The notes under the pieces are model-generated. The model did not search any database. It saw only the letters and a list, made by a program, of their open reading frames with translations, and had not been told where the DNA came from. The position numbers and the translations under genes were made by a program. Of a stretch of 64,000 nt of DNA, positions 27,298-38,276 are shown piece after piece. The stretch's first letter is position 1. The number at the start of each line of letters is the position of its first letter. The stretch spans positions 496,001 through 560,000 of the forward strand of contig CANGBX010000001.1 of NCBI GenBank assembly GCA_947452455.1, given 5' to 3'. Origin of the DNA: Beijerinckiaceae bacterium (GTDB lineage: Bacteria > Pseudomonadota > Alphaproteobacteria > Rhizobiales > Beijerinckiaceae).

Positions 27298-27320
27298 GGG
27301 CGCTTGCCTGTGCGTTGTGA

Positions 27321-27350
27321 GGCCCGGGCAGGGTGCGCCGGGCCGTTTTT
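27321..27350 (+). terminator. Terminator after the LysM protein gene
   Basis: The 7-bp stem GGCCCGG/CCGGGCC with a 10-base loop is followed by GTTTTT, 24 bases after the stop. Confidence 0.75.
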
Positions 27351-27401
27351 GGGCCTATATCTTCGGGTGAAGATGCCCACGGCCCGACGCAAAAGAAGAA
27401 C

Positions 27402-29300
27402 ATGACGCCGCACCACAAGTCACAACAGCAATCCTCCTTTTCCTCCATCAAGGCCGATGCCTCGCTTGCCACCACGGTGAAGCATTTGTGGCCCTATATC
27501 TGGCCGAGTGAACGGACCGATTTGAAGTTCCGCGTCTTGGGCGCTTTGGCCCTGCTGCTGGTGGCAAAATTCGTCACCATTGCCGTGCCCTATTCGTTCA
27601 AATGGGCGACCGACCTCATCACCGATCCCAAAGCCGATGTGCCGCTGCCCGCCATCATCGCCGGGCCTGTGGCGGTTGTGGTTGTCTACACATTGCTGCG
27701 CATCTTCATGCAGTTCTTCACGCAGGCGCGTGATGCTCTGTTTGCGGCGGTCGCCATGCATGCGGTGCGCCGCATTGCCAATGAGCTGTTTGTTCATCTG
27801 CATCAGCTGTCGTTGCGCTTCCATCTGGAGCGCAAGACGGGCGGCCTGACACGCGTATTGGAGCGCGGCCGCGAAGCCATCCAGCAGATTGTGCGCATGT
27901 CCATGCTGACGGGCGTGCCGACGGTCGTCGAATTCGCGCTGATCCTCGCCGTCTTCTTCTTTGAATTTGATTGGCGTTACGCGCTGGCCGTGATCGTGAT
28001 GATCTTGGCCTATTTGAAATTCACCACCATTGCGACCGATTGGCGTATTTCCATCCGTCGCAACATGAATGAGAGCGATACGGACGCCAATACCAAGGCC
28101 ATCGACTCGCTTCTGAATTATGAAACGGTGAAATATTTCGGCGCCGAAAAGCGCGAAGCAGAACGCTATGATCGCTCGATGGAGAAATACGAGCGCAACA
28201 GCGTCTCGAGTTATGTCTCGCTTTCCGTGCTGAACTCCGGCCAAGGCCTCATCTTCTCGCTCGGTCTGATGACGGTCATGATCCTCTGCATCATGGGGAT
28301 CCGCGACGGTCGCAACACGATCGGCGATTTCGTGCTGGTCAATGCGATGATGATCCAGCTCTACCAACCGTTGAATTTCATGGGCATGGTCTATCGCGAA
28401 ATCAAACAGGCGGTGATCGACATTGAAATGATGTTCACAATTTTGGGTCAGCACCCCGAGATCAAGGACAAGCCTGATGCAGCCCCGCTCAAAGTGGCAG
28501 CAGGTCATGTCAAATTCGACAATGTGCATTTCGCCTATGACCCGAAGCGCGCCATTCTCAAAGGCATCAGTTTTGAAGTGCCCGCTGGCAAGACGCTCGC
28601 CATTGTGGGTCCCTCGGGCGCTGGCAAATCGACGATCTCGCGTCTGCTGTTCCGCTTTTATGATCTGCAATCGGGCCATATCACCATTGATGGCCAAGAG
28701 ATCTCATCTGTGACACAGGACTCTTTGCGCGATGCCATTGGCATGGTTCCGCAGGATACGGTGCTGTTCAATGACACGATTGCCTATAACATTCGCTATG
28801 GCCGCTGGAATGCGAGCGAAGAAGAAGTGGTTGAGGCGGCGAAAGCAGCGCAGATCGATGATTTCATCCGCTCCGTGCCCAATGGCTATAAGGCGCAGGT
28901 GGGTGAGCGCGGCTTGAAATTGTCGGGCGGCGAAAAGCAGCGTGTTGCCATTGCCCGCACGATTTTGAAAGGCCCGCCAATCCTCATTCTGGATGAAGCG
29001 ACATCGGCGCTTGATTCCTTTACCGAGCGCGAAATTCAAACTGCACTCGACCGCGTGTCGAAGGGCCGCACGACACTTGTCATCGCGCATCGCCTTTCGA
29101 CCATTGTGAATGCGGATGAAATTCTCGTTCTCGACAAGGGCGAGATTGTCGAGCGCGGTCGCCATGAAGAATTGCTGGCGCTGGGCGGCGTCTACAAGGC
29201 GATGTGGAACCGCCAGCGCGAAGTCGATGCGGCGCAAGAAGCTTTGCGTCGTGCCGCCGAGGAAGAAGGCAAAAGCGCGCGCGTGGAAATCGAGGGTTAA
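27402..29300 (+). CDS. ATM1/HMT1-type ABC exporter (permease fused to ATPase)
   Basis: The 632-residue half transporter has a six-helix membrane domain (about 45-335) and a nucleotide-binding domain with Walker A GPSGAGKST, Q-loop MVPQDTVLF, signature LSGGEKQR and Walker B ILILDEATSALD. The membrane part, with ERGREAIQQIVRM and SLLNYETVKYFGAEKREAERYD, is characteristic of the ATM1 group, which exports glutathione-bound sulfur or heavy-metal conjugates and affects Fe-S and metal homeostasis. It would act as a homodimer. ATG 27402 fits the family start. Its end overlaps the convergent transglutaminase gene by 4 bases. Confidence 0.92.
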   Translation: MTPHHKSQQQSSFSSIKADASLATTVKHLWPYIWPSERTDLKFRVLGALALLLVAKFVTIAVPYSFKWATDLITDPKADVPLPAIIAGPVAVVVVYTLLRIFMQFFTQARDALFAAVAMHAVRRIANELFVHLHQLSLRFHLERKTGGLTRVLERGREAIQQIVRMSMLTGVPTVVEFALILAVFFFEFDWRYALAVIVMILAYLKFTTIATDWRISIRRNMNESDTDANTKAIDSLLNYETVKYFGAEKREAERYDRSMEKYERNSVSSYVSLSVLNSGQGLIFSLGLMTVMILCIMGIRDGRNTIGDFVLVNAMMIQLYQPLNFMGMVYREIKQAVIDIEMMFTILGQHPEIKDKPDAAPLKVAAGHVKFDNVHFAYDPKRAILKGISFEVPAGKTLAIVGPSGAGKSTISRLLFRFYDLQSGHITIDGQEISSVTQDSLRDAIGMVPQDTVLFNDTIAYNIRYGRWNASEEEVVEAAKAAQIDDFIRSVPNGYKAQVGERGLKLSGGEKQRVAIARTILKGPPILILDEATSALDSFTEREIQTALDRVSKGRTTLVIAHRLSTIVNADEILVLDKGEIVERGRHEELLALGGVYKAMWNRQREVDAAQEALRRAAEEEGKSARVEIEG

Positions 29301-30217
29301 ACCAATTCGACGGCGCGTGGCGGGGGATCACTCGCCATGCGCTGGCTTGGTGCCACATCCACACTCACAGTCAGCGTCTGATTGCCCGATGCGAGAATGA
29401 CGCCATCAATCGGCGACACATCGGCATAATCACGACCACGCGCAATGACGATATGATCATTGCCTGCCATGAGCGCATTGGTCGGATCGAAATCGAGCCA
29501 GCCGAAGGCTTCTCCGCACCAAAGCGAGACCCAGGCATGCGAGGCATCTGCGCCCACAAGGCGCGGTTTGCCGGCCGGCGGGATTGTGCGGATATAGCCA
29601 GAGACATAGGCAGCCGGCAGGCCAAGGCCGCGCAAAGCTGCAATCATAATATGCGCGAAATCCTGACAGACACCGCCGCGTGATTCAAAAGCTTCCGACA
29701 AAGGTGTCGAGACAGCGGTTGCTTTGGGATCATATTTGAAGTCTGCGCGGATGCGCGTCATCAATTCGGCAGCCGCCTCGACAATCGGGCGTCCCGTCTG
29801 AAAACTTTCCTTCGCATAGGCAGTCGCTGGTCCATGCATGGGCACAAGGCGGCTCGGATAGAGAAAATGTGCGGGTGCCGTGGGCCCGAGGACAGAAGAT
29901 GCGAAAGCTTTTTGGCGCACATCTTCCCAATCGGGCGTCAGCTCGCCTGCGGGCGCGGGGCGCCGCTCGACTTCCACGCGCGACATGGCGGTGATGCGCA
30001 ATTCGCGGTGCGTGCTCGCAATCGTTACATGCGCAATGCGCGTGCCGAAAAAATCCGTACGCTGGTTGACGGAAGCAGGCTGTGGCGCCACTTCCAAGCC
30101 GCTGTCAAAGACGCGCTGCCCGTCATCATCAGCAGGCAAGAGTCGCAAAGTGCAGCGCGCGGCCGAGACCGGCGCATCATAGCGATAGGTCGTGACGTGA
30201 CGAATGTCGTAGATCAT
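29297..30217 (-). CDS. Transglutaminase-like protein (third gene of the ATP-grasp/alpha-E operon)
   Basis: The 306-residue protein has the bacterial transglutaminase N-terminal beta domain (about 1-85, starting [14 protein letters not shown]) and the papain-like core with the triad Cys184 (GGVCQDF), His228 (SHAWVSL) and Asp244 (DFDPTN). No signal peptide is seen, so it is probably cytoplasmic. Such proteins hydrolyse or transfer amide bonds. Its ATG overlaps the stop of the ATP-grasp/alpha-E gene by 4 bases. It is always found with these partners in many proteobacteria, implying a joint peptide-modification task; no product is known. Confidence 0.92.
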   Translation of the reverse strand: MIYDIRHVTTYRYDAPVSAARCTLRLLPADDDGQRVFDSGLEVAPQPASVNQRTDFFGTRIAHVTIASTHRELRITAMSRVEVERRPAPAGELTPDWEDVRQKAFASSVLGPTAPAHFLYPSRLVPMHGPATAYAKESFQTGRPIVEAAAELMTRIRADFKYDPKATAVSTPLSEAFESRGGVCQDFAHIMIAALRGLGLPAAYVSGYIRTIPPAGKPRLVGADASHAWVSLWCGEAFGWLDFDPTNALMAGNDHIVIARGRDYADVSPIDGVILASGNQTLTVSVDVAPSQRMASDPPPRAVELV

Positions 30218-32748
30218 GCAAGGTCCATTTCGCGGCCCTGCCGCGTGGCGTTCGGTCCTTGCAGGAAGTAACGCTGCGCAACCGCTTCAGCCAGCGCCAT
30301 CAGGCGCTGTTCGACCGCCAGAATTTTCTGCTGATCGAGGTGGTCGGCATCTTCCACTTTCAAATCGGAGACGATTTTGAGCGCCAAGCGGCTTGGCGCT
30401 TCCATAATACCGTCCCCGTTTAGCAAGGGCAGAGTGGCGAGATGTTCATTGATGCGCTCGCTCTGGAAGGCGACGGAACGCGGGTTGAATGTGTCGAGCA
30501 GAACCATATCGCGCACGGGTGCCAGCGCCACACCGACCAGATAGCGCGAGCGATAGGTGATTTGCGAGTCGATGAGATCAAGCAACACGTCGAGATTTTC
30601 GGCTGTCGCATCCTTGTCGGCAAAAGTGCGGGCAAAGCGGCAGGTGTTGATGGCGCGCTCCACGCGACGCCCCATATCGAGGAAGCGCCAGCCAGCAACG
30701 CGATTGGTGTTTTCCTGAAAGAGGCCAGACAGTGCGGCAATGACGCGCAAGGCTTCATCGGCTGTGTCAAAAGCTTCCGCTTCCGGCATTTGCTTTACAT
30801 CATCATGTGCCAGGCTCACATCGAGCGCGCGCAGCAAATGCCACGCATCCGGTGACAGACGCTCGCGGATCACACCGGCCGCACGGTGGGCAGCAGAAGC
30901 AATCGCGCTCGCTGAGCCAACATTTTTTTTGCCATGCAAAGCGGCGGCAGCAATCTCAGCGGTTGTGGCTTCAGCCATTTCAGGCGGCACAGCACCCCAT
31001 GCGCTCAACATGCGCGCCAAGCGGAAGGTCGATTGTCGCCCGCCACCTGTCATGGAATCAGGGTCCATCATGCGCGCACACAGGCAACGCACGATGCGCA
31101 AAGTGGCTTCCACGCGCTCCATATAGCGACCGAGCCAGAAGAGATTGTCAGCCGCGCGGCTTGGCAGATTGCCGAGCAGACGGCGAATTTTCACTGTGTC
31201 GCTGGAGGGCAGCAGCGTCGTCATTTCGACCGGCTTGTCTGCGAGCACCCACACATCTGCCGATTGCACGCCTTCGCCCATCGAGACGGCGCGTGCATCA
31301 CTCACCGCCGAGATGCGGCAGAATCCGCCGGGCATGATCTCCCAACCTTTTTCGGTCGCAGCCGCATAAACGCGCAAGACAAAGGGGCGCGGTGTCAGCT
31401 TGCCATTTTCCCAAACAGGCGTGGTGGAGAGCTGCACCATTTCCTGCCCGACATAATCGACCGCGCGCTGAGAGAGATTATCCATCAGCTGTGTGCGTGT
31501 TGCCCCATCAAGGTCAGCGCCTATCAGATTGCGCATGCCCTTCATGCCGGGAAGCGTTTCGGAAAAGGCACCAGAGACGACCAGCTCATCGAGCCTGCTC
31601 ATCACTTCATTGCGCGCATCTTCCTGCCCGCACCACCAGGTTGCGATATTGGGCAATTGCAAATCTTGACCCATCAGCCTTTTGCAAAGGGCAGGCATGA
31701 AGGCCAGCAATGCGCGCGATTCCACAAGGCCCGCACCCGGCATATTGGCAACCGTCACGGTGCCATTGCGAATGGCTTGTATAAGGCCCGGCACACCGAG
31801 GCGCGAGGCGGCATTGGCTTCGAGCGGGTCGCACCAATCAGCATCGACGCGGCGCCAGATGACATCGGCGCGCTTGAGGCCGGCAATGGTGCGCACATGC
31901 ACCATGCCGTCTTGCACGGTGAGGTCATCACCTTCGACCAGCAGAATGCCGAGATAGCGCGCGAGATAGGCCTGTTCAAAATAGGTCTGGCTATAGGGGC
32001 CGGGCGTGAGCAGGCAGATGCGTGGCTCGGGGCGCGTGGCGGAGTCGGTGAGGCCTTTGCGGAATTCACGGAAGAAGGGCGCGAGGCGCTCCACATTCAT
32101 ATCGCGATAGAGATTTGGAAAAGCGCGCGAGAGCACGAGGCGGTTTTCCAGCGCATTGCCTGTGCCCGATGGCGCTTGCGCACGATCACCCAAAACCCAC
32201 CAGCGCCCATCAGGTCCGCGGCCGATGTCGCAAGCGTAAAGTCGCAACCAGCGATCACCGGGTGGCTTGACGCCTTGCATGGGCCGCATGAAATCGGCGC
32301 TGCCTGTGACGGCCGCAGCAGGCAACGCGCCTTCACTGACGAGTTTTCCCTCGCCATAAACATCGGCGAGAATGCGCTCCATCAATTCCGCGCGCTGTGT
32401 CACGCCTTGGGCAATCGCTTTCCAATCGCGTTCGGGGATGAGCAATGGCACATGCGAGAGCGGCCAAGAGCGTTCATTGGTTTCGCCATAGACGCGATAG
32501 GAAATGCCAAGGTCGCGGATGTGCCGATCCGCAGCGGCAAAGCGGCGATCAATCTGTTCATCTTCAATGCGCGACAAGGCATTGAGGAAGGACTGCCAAT
32601 GGGCGCGCGGCTGTCCATCCCGATCGATGAATTCATCGGGGATTCCGGGCAGAGCTTGATAGCCCGCGGTCCAGTTTTCGACGCGCTTTGCCGATCCGCC
32701 GTTTTGACGGCGGTCGTTCTTGCGCGACGCGGCGCTCTCGCTAGGCAA
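30214..32748 (-). CDS. Fusion of circularly permuted ATP-grasp (type 2) and alpha-E domains
   Basis: The 844-residue protein carries an N-terminal circularly permuted ATP-grasp ligase (about 30-490; [50 protein letters not shown]) and a C-terminal alpha-E helical domain (about 530-835; [20 protein letters not shown]). In many genomes these are two adjacent genes; here they are one. The ligase is expected to form an amide or peptide bond with ATP. The start is TTG at 32748 with a strong GAGGAGG 5 bases upstream, and it overlaps the DUF2126 gene stop by 8 bases. It forms one operon with the transglutaminases on both sides. Confidence 0.93.
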   Translation of the reverse strand: MPSESAASRKNDRRQNGGSAKRVENWTAGYQALPGIPDEFIDRDGQPRAHWQSFLNALSRIEDEQIDRRFAAADRHIRDLGISYRVYGETNERSWPLSHVPLLIPERDWKAIAQGVTQRAELMERILADVYGEGKLVSEGALPAAAVTGSADFMRPMQGVKPPGDRWLRLYACDIGRGPDGRWWVLGDRAQAPSGTGNALENRLVLSRAFPNLYRDMNVERLAPFFREFRKGLTDSATRPEPRICLLTPGPYSQTYFEQAYLARYLGILLVEGDDLTVQDGMVHVRTIAGLKRADVIWRRVDADWCDPLEANAASRLGVPGLIQAIRNGTVTVANMPGAGLVESRALLAFMPALCKRLMGQDLQLPNIATWWCGQEDARNEVMSRLDELVVSGAFSETLPGMKGMRNLIGADLDGATRTQLMDNLSQRAVDYVGQEMVQLSTTPVWENGKLTPRPFVLRVYAAATEKGWEIMPGGFCRISAVSDARAVSMGEGVQSADVWVLADKPVEMTTLLPSSDTVKIRRLLGNLPSRAADNLFWLGRYMERVEATLRIVRCLCARMMDPDSMTGGGRQSTFRLARMLSAWGAVPPEMAEATTAEIAAAALHGKKNVGSASAIASAAHRAAGVIRERLSPDAWHLLRALDVSLAHDDVKQMPEAEAFDTADEALRVIAALSGLFQENTNRVAGWRFLDMGRRVERAINTCRFARTFADKDATAENLDVLLDLIDSQITYRSRYLVGVALAPVRDMVLLDTFNPRSVAFQSERINEHLATLPLLNGDGIMEAPSRLALKIVSDLKVEDADHLDQQKILAVEQRLMALAEAVAQRYFLQGPNATRQGREMDLA

Positions 32749-35700
32749 GTGTCCTCCTCAAATCCAGCGTCAGCGGAAATTCCGCCGAGGGGCCTTCTTG
32801 TCGCACATTCATTGTGCCGGGAGTATGACCTTGATTCTGGAAGCGGGCCAAGCGCCTAGCCTGTGCTTCATAGGAATTGACGGGGAAAGTATCGTAATTG
32901 CGCCCGCCCGGATGGGCGACATGATAGACGAAGCCGCCAAGCGAGCGCCCGTTCCATGTATCAACAAGATCAAATGTCAGCGGTGCATGCACCGGCATGA
33001 CCGGATGGAGCCCCGAGGCCGGTTGCCAGGCTTTGAATCGTACGCCTGCAACGGCTTCATTGTTGCGGCCAGTGGATGTCATCGGCAAAGGTCGGCCATT
33101 GCAGGTGATGAGATGGCGGCCTGCAACAAAGCCTTGTGCCAGCATTTCAACGCGTTCGACGGACGAATCGACATAGCGCACCGTTCCGCCAATCGCGCCT
33201 TCTTCGCCCATCACATGCCACGGCTCCAAAGCTTGACGCAGCGTCATGCTCACGCCGCCATGTTCCGCATCGCCGTAGAAGGGGAAGCGGAATTCGCGCT
33301 GGGCTTCGAACCAGAGCGGATCAAAATCATATCCCGCGCCGCGCAGATCCGAGAGCACGCCTGAAAAATCCTCCCAGACAAAATGCGGCAGCATGAAACG
33401 ATCATGCAAAGCCGTGCCCCAACGCACGAAGGAGCCTTGCTGCGGCTCACGCCAGAACCACGCGATCAGCGCGCGCAAGAGAAGTTGTTGCGCCAGCGAC
33501 ATGCGCGCATCGGGCGGCATTTCAAACGAGCGGAATTCGATGAGACCGAGGCGGCCTGTCGGGCCATCGGGTGAAAAGAGTTTGTCGATGCAGATTTCCG
33601 CACGGTGCGTATTGCCCGTCACATCGACAAGCAGATTGCGGAAGAGCCGATCAACCAGCCATAGCGGCGTTTTCCCCTGGTCAGGCGAAGGCACTTGCGA
33701 GAGCGCAATTTCCAATTCGTAGAGGCTATCATGGCGGCCTTCATCAATGCGCGGCGCTTGGCTGGTGGGGCCAATGAAGAGACCGGAGAAAAGATAAGAG
33801 AGCGAGGGATGGCGCTGCCAATAAAGCACCAAGCTCTTCAAGAGATCAGGACGACGCAGAAAGGGAGAATCCATCGGCGTGGCGCCACCCAGCACCACGT
33901 GATTGCCGCCACCCGTGCCCGTGTGGCGACCGTCAGTCAGATATTTGTCGGTGCCAAGCCGTGTCTGGCGCGCTTCTTCATAAAGCGTGACTGTATTGTT
34001 GACTGCATCGCGCCAATTGGCTGCGGGATGTACATTGACTTCAATCACGCCGGGGTCTGGCGTGACTTTAATCACTTCGATGCGCGGATCTTGTGGCGGT
34101 GGATAGCCCTCGATATGTACGGGCACATTGCTGGCTTCAGCCGCCAGTTCAATGACAGCCAGAAGTTCGATGTAATCTTCGAGCCGCTCCACGGGCGGCA
34201 TGAAGACATGCAGCACGCCATCGCGTGGCTCAATGGCGAGTGCTGTGCGCACCTCGCCCTCAACAGCCACTTGCTCATTTTGAGTCTGACGCGTCGGGTC
34301 GTTGGCTGTCTCGCTATAAGTGCGACGGATCTCGTTGGGATCGGGCAGCGGGCCGCGCGTATCGGTTGGGTCTTGCGGCATGATGTAGGGATAGGACGAG
34401 GCTGGCACATAGGGCAGCGCGTTCAGTGGCAAGCGGAAGCCTGCGGGTGAATCGCCGGGTGCCAGAAACAATTTGCCGCGTCGCAGCGCCCATTTTTCGC
34501 TCTTCCAGCGTGGCGCTTTGGCGCTTGCGGCATTCCATCTTTGCACGGGCAGAACATAGCCTGTGGGATGGGAAAGCCCGCGTTCAAACACGCGCACCAT
34601 GCGCGCACGTGCTTCCGGATCTTCGATTTTGGGATCGCTCGGATCTACATTCACCGGCAGTTCGGCTTCTTTCAAAATCCAATGCGCGGGATCTTCATAA
34701 GCGGGCAGGGCGCAATCGGTTGGAACGCCCAAGCGTTGCGCTGTCTCATGTGCCAGTCGCTCGGCATCTGCAATCAAAGCAATCTTGTCTTTAAAGCGCC
34801 CTTTGCCGCCTTCATCTGCAATGAGGTCTGGATTGGTCCAGATTGGCTTGCCATCCTTGCGCCAGTAAAGCGCAAAAGCCCAGCGCGGCAGGCTTTCACC
34901 CGGATACCATTTGCCTTGTCCGTAATGCAGAAAGCCACCGGGCGCGAAACGTTCACGCAGGCGACGGATCAATGTATCGGCGTAAAGACGCTTGGTCGGA
35001 CCAACAGCAGCAGTGTTCCATTCAGCCGATTGAAAATCATCAATCGAGACAAAAGTCGGCTCGCCGCCCATGGTAAGGCGCACATCTTGCTGCGTGAGAT
35101 CATCATCTACACGATCTCCAAGCTTGTCGAGTTTCGCCCATGCTTCATCGGAAAAAGGCAGCGTCACGCGTGGTTGTTCGCGGATGCGGTCCACTTGCAT
35201 GTGAAAGGCAAATTCACATTGGGCCGGCTCAACAAGGCCTGAAACCGGTGCGGCAGAGCGATAATGCGGCGTGGCTGCGAGCGGCAAATGGCCTTCACCA
35301 CACATGAGACCCGATGTTGCATCAAGGCCGATCCAGCCAGCGCCCGGCACATAAATCTCGGCCCATGCGTGAAGATCGGTGAAATCATGATCCGTACCTT
35401 TGGGCCCATCGACAGGATCAACATCGGCTTTCAGCTGGATGAGATAGCCCGAGACGAAACGCGCAGCCAATCCCAAACGGCGTGCGAGATGCACCAGAAG
35501 CCAAGCGGAATCGCGGCAGGAGCCTGAGCCGAGCGTCAGTGTTTCTTCCGGCGTCTGTACGCCGGGCTCCATACGGATCACATATTTGATGGCTTGATGC
35601 AGCTGCATATTGAGCGCGACGAGAAAATCCACTGTGCGCATTTTCGTGCGCGCAATCTGCGCCAGATAGGCTTCGAATTTTGCACCCTGCGGTTCGGTGA

Positions 35701-36055
35701 CAAGATAGGGCGCGAGTTCAATTGCCTCTTCGCTCGTATAAGCGAAGGGAAATTCTTCGGCATGCGTTTCGATGAAGAAATCGAAGGGATTGATCACCGA
35801 CATGTCGGCGGTGAGATCGACTTCAATTTTGAACTGCGTGGCTTTTTCCGCAAACACATGGCGTGAGAGCCAATTGCCATGCGGGTCTTGCTGCCAATTC
35901 ACGAAATGATCGGCCGGCGAGACTTTCAGCGAATAGGAGAGGATTTTGGTGCGGCAATGGGGAGCCGGGCGCAGCCGGATCACCTGGGGCCCCAGAGCCA
36001 CCGGCCGGTCATAGCTGTAGGAAGTCACGTGGTGGAGGGCGACGCGGATCGACAC
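32741..36055 (-). CDS. Large transglutaminase/DUF2126 protein
   Basis: This protein, about 1104 residues, begins with the transglutaminase N-terminal domain ([17 protein letters not shown]), then a cysteine-peptidase-like core with Cys180 ([10 protein letters not shown]), His229 (DLHAWAEIY) and Asp245 (GLDATSGL), and from about 280 onwards the long DUF2126 region, ending [15 protein letters not shown]. The GTG at 36055 is chosen because the family starts at this sequence; the longer frame from 36172 adds 39 unconserved residues. No good ribosome site is seen. It is the first gene of the operon with the ATP-grasp/alpha-E fusion and the second transglutaminase. DUF2126 is structurally uncharacterised to my knowledge and its role is unknown. 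Confidence 0.9.
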   Translation of the reverse strand: MSIRVALHHVTSYSYDRPVALGPQVIRLRPAPHCRTKILSYSLKVSPADHFVNWQQDPHGNWLSRHVFAEKATQFKIEVDLTADMSVINPFDFFIETHAEEFPFAYTSEEAIELAPYLVTEPQGAKFEAYLAQIARTKMRTVDFLVALNMQLHQAIKYVIRMEPGVQTPEETLTLGSGSCRDSAWLLVHLARRLGLAARFVSGYLIQLKADVDPVDGPKGTDHDFTDLHAWAEIYVPGAGWIGLDATSGLMCGEGHLPLAATPHYRSAAPVSGLVEPAQCEFAFHMQVDRIREQPRVTLPFSDEAWAKLDKLGDRVDDDLTQQDVRLTMGGEPTFVSIDDFQSAEWNTAAVGPTKRLYADTLIRRLRERFAPGGFLHYGQGKWYPGESLPRWAFALYWRKDGKPIWTNPDLIADEGGKGRFKDKIALIADAERLAHETAQRLGVPTDCALPAYEDPAHWILKEAELPVNVDPSDPKIEDPEARARMVRVFERGLSHPTGYVLPVQRWNAASAKAPRWKSEKWALRRGKLFLAPGDSPAGFRLPLNALPYVPASSYPYIMPQDPTDTRGPLPDPNEIRRTYSETANDPTRQTQNEQVAVEGEVRTALAIEPRDGVLHVFMPPVERLEDYIELLAVIELAAEASNVPVHIEGYPPPQDPRIEVIKVTPDPGVIEVNVHPAANWRDAVNNTVTLYEEARQTRLGTDKYLTDGRHTGTGGGNHVVLGGATPMDSPFLRRPDLLKSLVLYWQRHPSLSYLFSGLFIGPTSQAPRIDEGRHDSLYELEIALSQVPSPDQGKTPLWLVDRLFRNLLVDVTGNTHRAEICIDKLFSPDGPTGRLGLIEFRSFEMPPDARMSLAQQLLLRALIAWFWREPQQGSFVRWGTALHDRFMLPHFVWEDFSGVLSDLRGAGYDFDPLWFEAQREFRFPFYGDAEHGGVSMTLRQALEPWHVMGEEGAIGGTVRYVDSSVERVEMLAQGFVAGRHLITCNGRPLPMTSTGRNNEAVAGVRFKAWQPASGLHPVMPVHAPLTFDLVDTWNGRSLGGFVYHVAHPGGRNYDTFPVNSYEAQARRLARFQNQGHTPGTMNVRQEGPSAEFPLTLDLRRTLA

Positions 36056-36157
36056 GGGCGGGCACTTTCGGGGGCGGGAGGCGAAAAGCTCAGCCGCTAG
36101 TTTCGGCTCATCAGAGCCCCTGTCAATCAAAAGCGACCCATCTTCGGGCATTAAATG

Positions 36158-36225
36158 GTTGAATTGCTTCAACTTTCATCCAGCTGCCAAAAGCCGCGCC
36201 ATCGCCTGCCCAAGTCTTTGGCAGC
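36158..36225. promoter_or_regulatory. Two inverted repeats in the DUF2126/psd divergent region
   Basis: GTTGAA-TTGC-TTCAAC (36158-36173) and the longer-range pair GCTGCCAAA (36183-36191) / TTTGGCAGC (36217-36225) lie in the 262-base region between the divergent DUF2126 and psd genes. They could be operators or transcript hairpins for either side. No regulator gene is adjacent. Confidence 0.35.
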
Positions 36226-36317
36226 ACTCAGCCATTCGTGTCCAAGGTCCCCCGTGACTTCCGCGCCCCGATTTGCGAAAAGGCCTGACGTAAACCCACA
36301 GCGAGTGCACGAACACC

Positions 36318-37016
36318 ATGTCCATGATCGATTCCATCCGTCGGCAGATCGTCCCGATCCACCCGGAGGGCTATGTCTTCATCGCCATTTTCGCGGCCAT
36401 TGCCGTGGTCCTTGGCTGGATCTGGTCGCCGCTCGGCTGGGTGGGTGGCATTCTCACCGTTTGGTGCTGCTATTTTTTCCGCGATCCTCCGCGCGTCACA
36501 CCTCTGCGTGAGGGCCTCGTCGTGTCGCCGGCCGACGGCATTGTCTCATCCATCGGCTATTTCGTGCCGCCGCCGGAACTCGGCCTTGGTGATCAGCCCA
36601 TGTCGCGCATTTCCGTTTTCATGTCGGTCTTCGATTGCCATGTGAATCGTGCGCCCGTCACAGGGCGCATCACGCGCATTGCTTACAAGCCCGGCCTCTT
36701 CCTCAACGCCGATCTCGATAAGGCGAGCGAAGATAATGAGCGCAGCTCGCTGATCATCGAAAGCGCGCAAGGCCGCTTTGGTGTCGTGCAGATTGCAGGC
36801 CTCATCGCCCGCCGCATTGTTTCTTTCGCGCGCGAAGGTGACAGCATTGGCACAGGCGAGCGTTTCGGCCTGATCCGTTTCGGATCGCGTGTCGATGTTT
36901 ATATGCCCGACAATGCAGTGCCGCTGGTGGGATTGGGTTCCAAGGCCATTGCGGGCGAGACGATTCTGGCTGATCTGTCCTCGACAGAAGCGCGCCGCAG
37001 CTACAAGGTTGGCTGA
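36318..37016 (+). CDS. psd: Phosphatidylserine decarboxylase proenzyme
   Basis: Psd converts phosphatidylserine to phosphatidylethanolamine. The 232-residue protein is the short, single-span form, with a membrane segment (about 18-52), catalytic Asp73 in SPADGIV and His108 in DCHVNRAP, and the self-cleavage site Gly189-Ser190 in [11 protein letters not shown], where the Ser becomes the pyruvoyl group. The GS rather than LGST context is normal for this subfamily. The stop overlaps the pssA start by one base, coupling the two enzymes of the pathway. Confidence 0.95.
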   Translation: MSMIDSIRRQIVPIHPEGYVFIAIFAAIAVVLGWIWSPLGWVGGILTVWCCYFFRDPPRVTPLREGLVVSPADGIVSSIGYFVPPPELGLGDQPMSRISVFMSVFDCHVNRAPVTGRITRIAYKPGLFLNADLDKASEDNERSSLIIESAQGRFGVVQIAGLIARRIVSFAREGDSIGTGERFGLIRFGSRVDVYMPDNAVPLVGLGSKAIAGETILADLSSTEARRSYKVG

Positions 37017-37867
37017 TGCAAGATCATCGCACGAACCATGATGAGAAGGGTGGAAATGGCCGTCGCAAGCGCCGTTTCACGCGCATTCCCATGCGCTTTG
37101 TCATTCCCAATCTCGTCACGCTTCTGGCGATTTGTCTCGGCCTGACCTCCATCCGCTTGGCGGCGGAAGGCAAGTTTGAAATGGCGGCAATTTTTATCGT
37201 GCTCGCCGCCGTGCTCGACGGGCTAGATGGCCGCCTTGCGCGTGCGCTGGATGGCGCCTCTCGTTTTGGTGCCGAGCTCGATTCACTTGCTGACTTTGTC
37301 GACTTTGGCGTGGCGCCGGCTTTCCTGCTCTATTTCTGGAGCCTGCATAAAATTCCGAGCTTTGGTTGGTTTGCAGCTCTTGTCTTTGCCATTGCGGCTG
37401 CGCTGCGACTTGCGCGCTTCAATGTGATGATTGATGATCCCAACAAGCCAGCTTGGCAGGCGCAGTTTTTTGTCGGCATGCCAGCGCCTGCTGGTGCGAT
37501 TGCCGCCATGCTGCCGATCTATCTGAGCTATTCGGTCATCGGCCTGCCCGAAGGGCGCATCTTCGTTATCATCGAAATCATCTATGTGCTGAGCATTGCC
37601 TTTTTGATGGCTAGCCGCATTCCGCATTTTTCGGGCAAACAAGTCGGCCGCGTGCCGCGCGAATATTTCATCGTGGTTTTGTTTGCTGTGGCCGTGTTCA
37701 TTCTGGCGCTTGCATCTTTCCCGATGGAAGTTTTGATCGCGCTGACGCTCTCCTATCTGGCGCTGTTGCCCTTGGCGATCCGCCGCCATGCGCGTCTGTC
37801 TGCTGAGACGCAGGCTGCGCAGCAGGGCGGGGCAGCGACCGCTCTTGAGCCGCCGCCGGGCCCATAA
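37016..37867 (+). CDS. pssA: CDP-diacylglycerol--serine O-phosphatidyltransferase
   Basis: PssA makes phosphatidylserine from CDP-diacylglycerol and serine in the inner membrane. The 283-residue protein has about eight hydrophobic helices and the CDP-alcohol transferase motif DGLDGRLARALDG...GAELDSLAD (about 65-91), complete in all three Asp-containing blocks. A basic N-terminus precedes the first helix. It is translated in coupling with psd, and together they supply phosphatidylethanolamine, the precursor of methylated lipids in rhizobia. Confidence 0.95.
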   Translation: MQDHRTNHDEKGGNGRRKRRFTRIPMRFVIPNLVTLLAICLGLTSIRLAAEGKFEMAAIFIVLAAVLDGLDGRLARALDGASRFGAELDSLADFVDFGVAPAFLLYFWSLHKIPSFGWFAALVFAIAAALRLARFNVMIDDPNKPAWQAQFFVGMPAPAGAIAAMLPIYLSYSVIGLPEGRIFVIIEIIYVLSIAFLMASRIPHFSGKQVGRVPREYFIVVLFAVAVFILALASFPMEVLIALTLSYLALLPLAIRRHARLSAETQAAQQGGAATALEPPPGP

Positions 37868-38057
37868 GGGCCTGCAAAGCTGTAGTCCATGCTCTTTTTT
37901 GCGGGATTTGAGCCCGTTTCCGAGCGTCTTTTGTCGCTCATCTGTTCACAAATGGGGCTTTCTCGATTAGGGTCCGCCCACTTCACCCATGGATTGGCTG
38001 TCCGATGAGCTTCGCTCGACCGAGCGCGGTGCGGCTGCCGCCAAAGACAGGATAGAC

Positions 38058-38276
38058 ATGTCGAAAGAAGAATTGCTCGAATTTCCGGGCGTGGTGAGCG
38101 AATTGCTCCCCAATGCGACCTTCCGCGTGAAGCTGGAGAATGATCACGAGATCATTGCTCACACCGCGGGCAAGATGCGCAAGAACCGCATTCGCGTGCT
38201 GACCGGCGACAAGGTCCTCGTGGAAATGACGCCTTATGATCTGACCAAGGGTCGGATCACCTATCGCTTCAAATAA
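38058..38276 (+). CDS. infA: Translation initiation factor IF-1
   Basis: IF-1 binds the ribosomal A site during initiation. The 72-residue single S1/OB-fold product contains [20 protein letters not shown] and [20 protein letters not shown], identical in layout to the family. ATG 38058 follows AGGATAGAC and gives the normal length; a longer frame from 37989 is not needed. The infA-maf-yacG-tRNA-Phe order is conserved in Hyphomicrobiales. Confidence 0.97.
   Translation: MSKEELLEFPGVVSELLPNATFRVKLENDHEIIAHTAGKMRKNRIRVLTGDKVLVEMTPYDLTKGRITYRFK

Noticed and set aside
27420-28697. A 425-codon open frame antisense to the ABC exporter
   Set aside because: His/Asp-rich shadow sequence without start signals; the ABC exporter motifs are all on the other strand.
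30934-32859. A 641-codon open frame antisense to the ATP-grasp/alpha-E gene
   Set aside because: Composition is rich in His, Ala and Arg as expected from reverse-strand reading of real codons, and the sense gene is clearly the real one.
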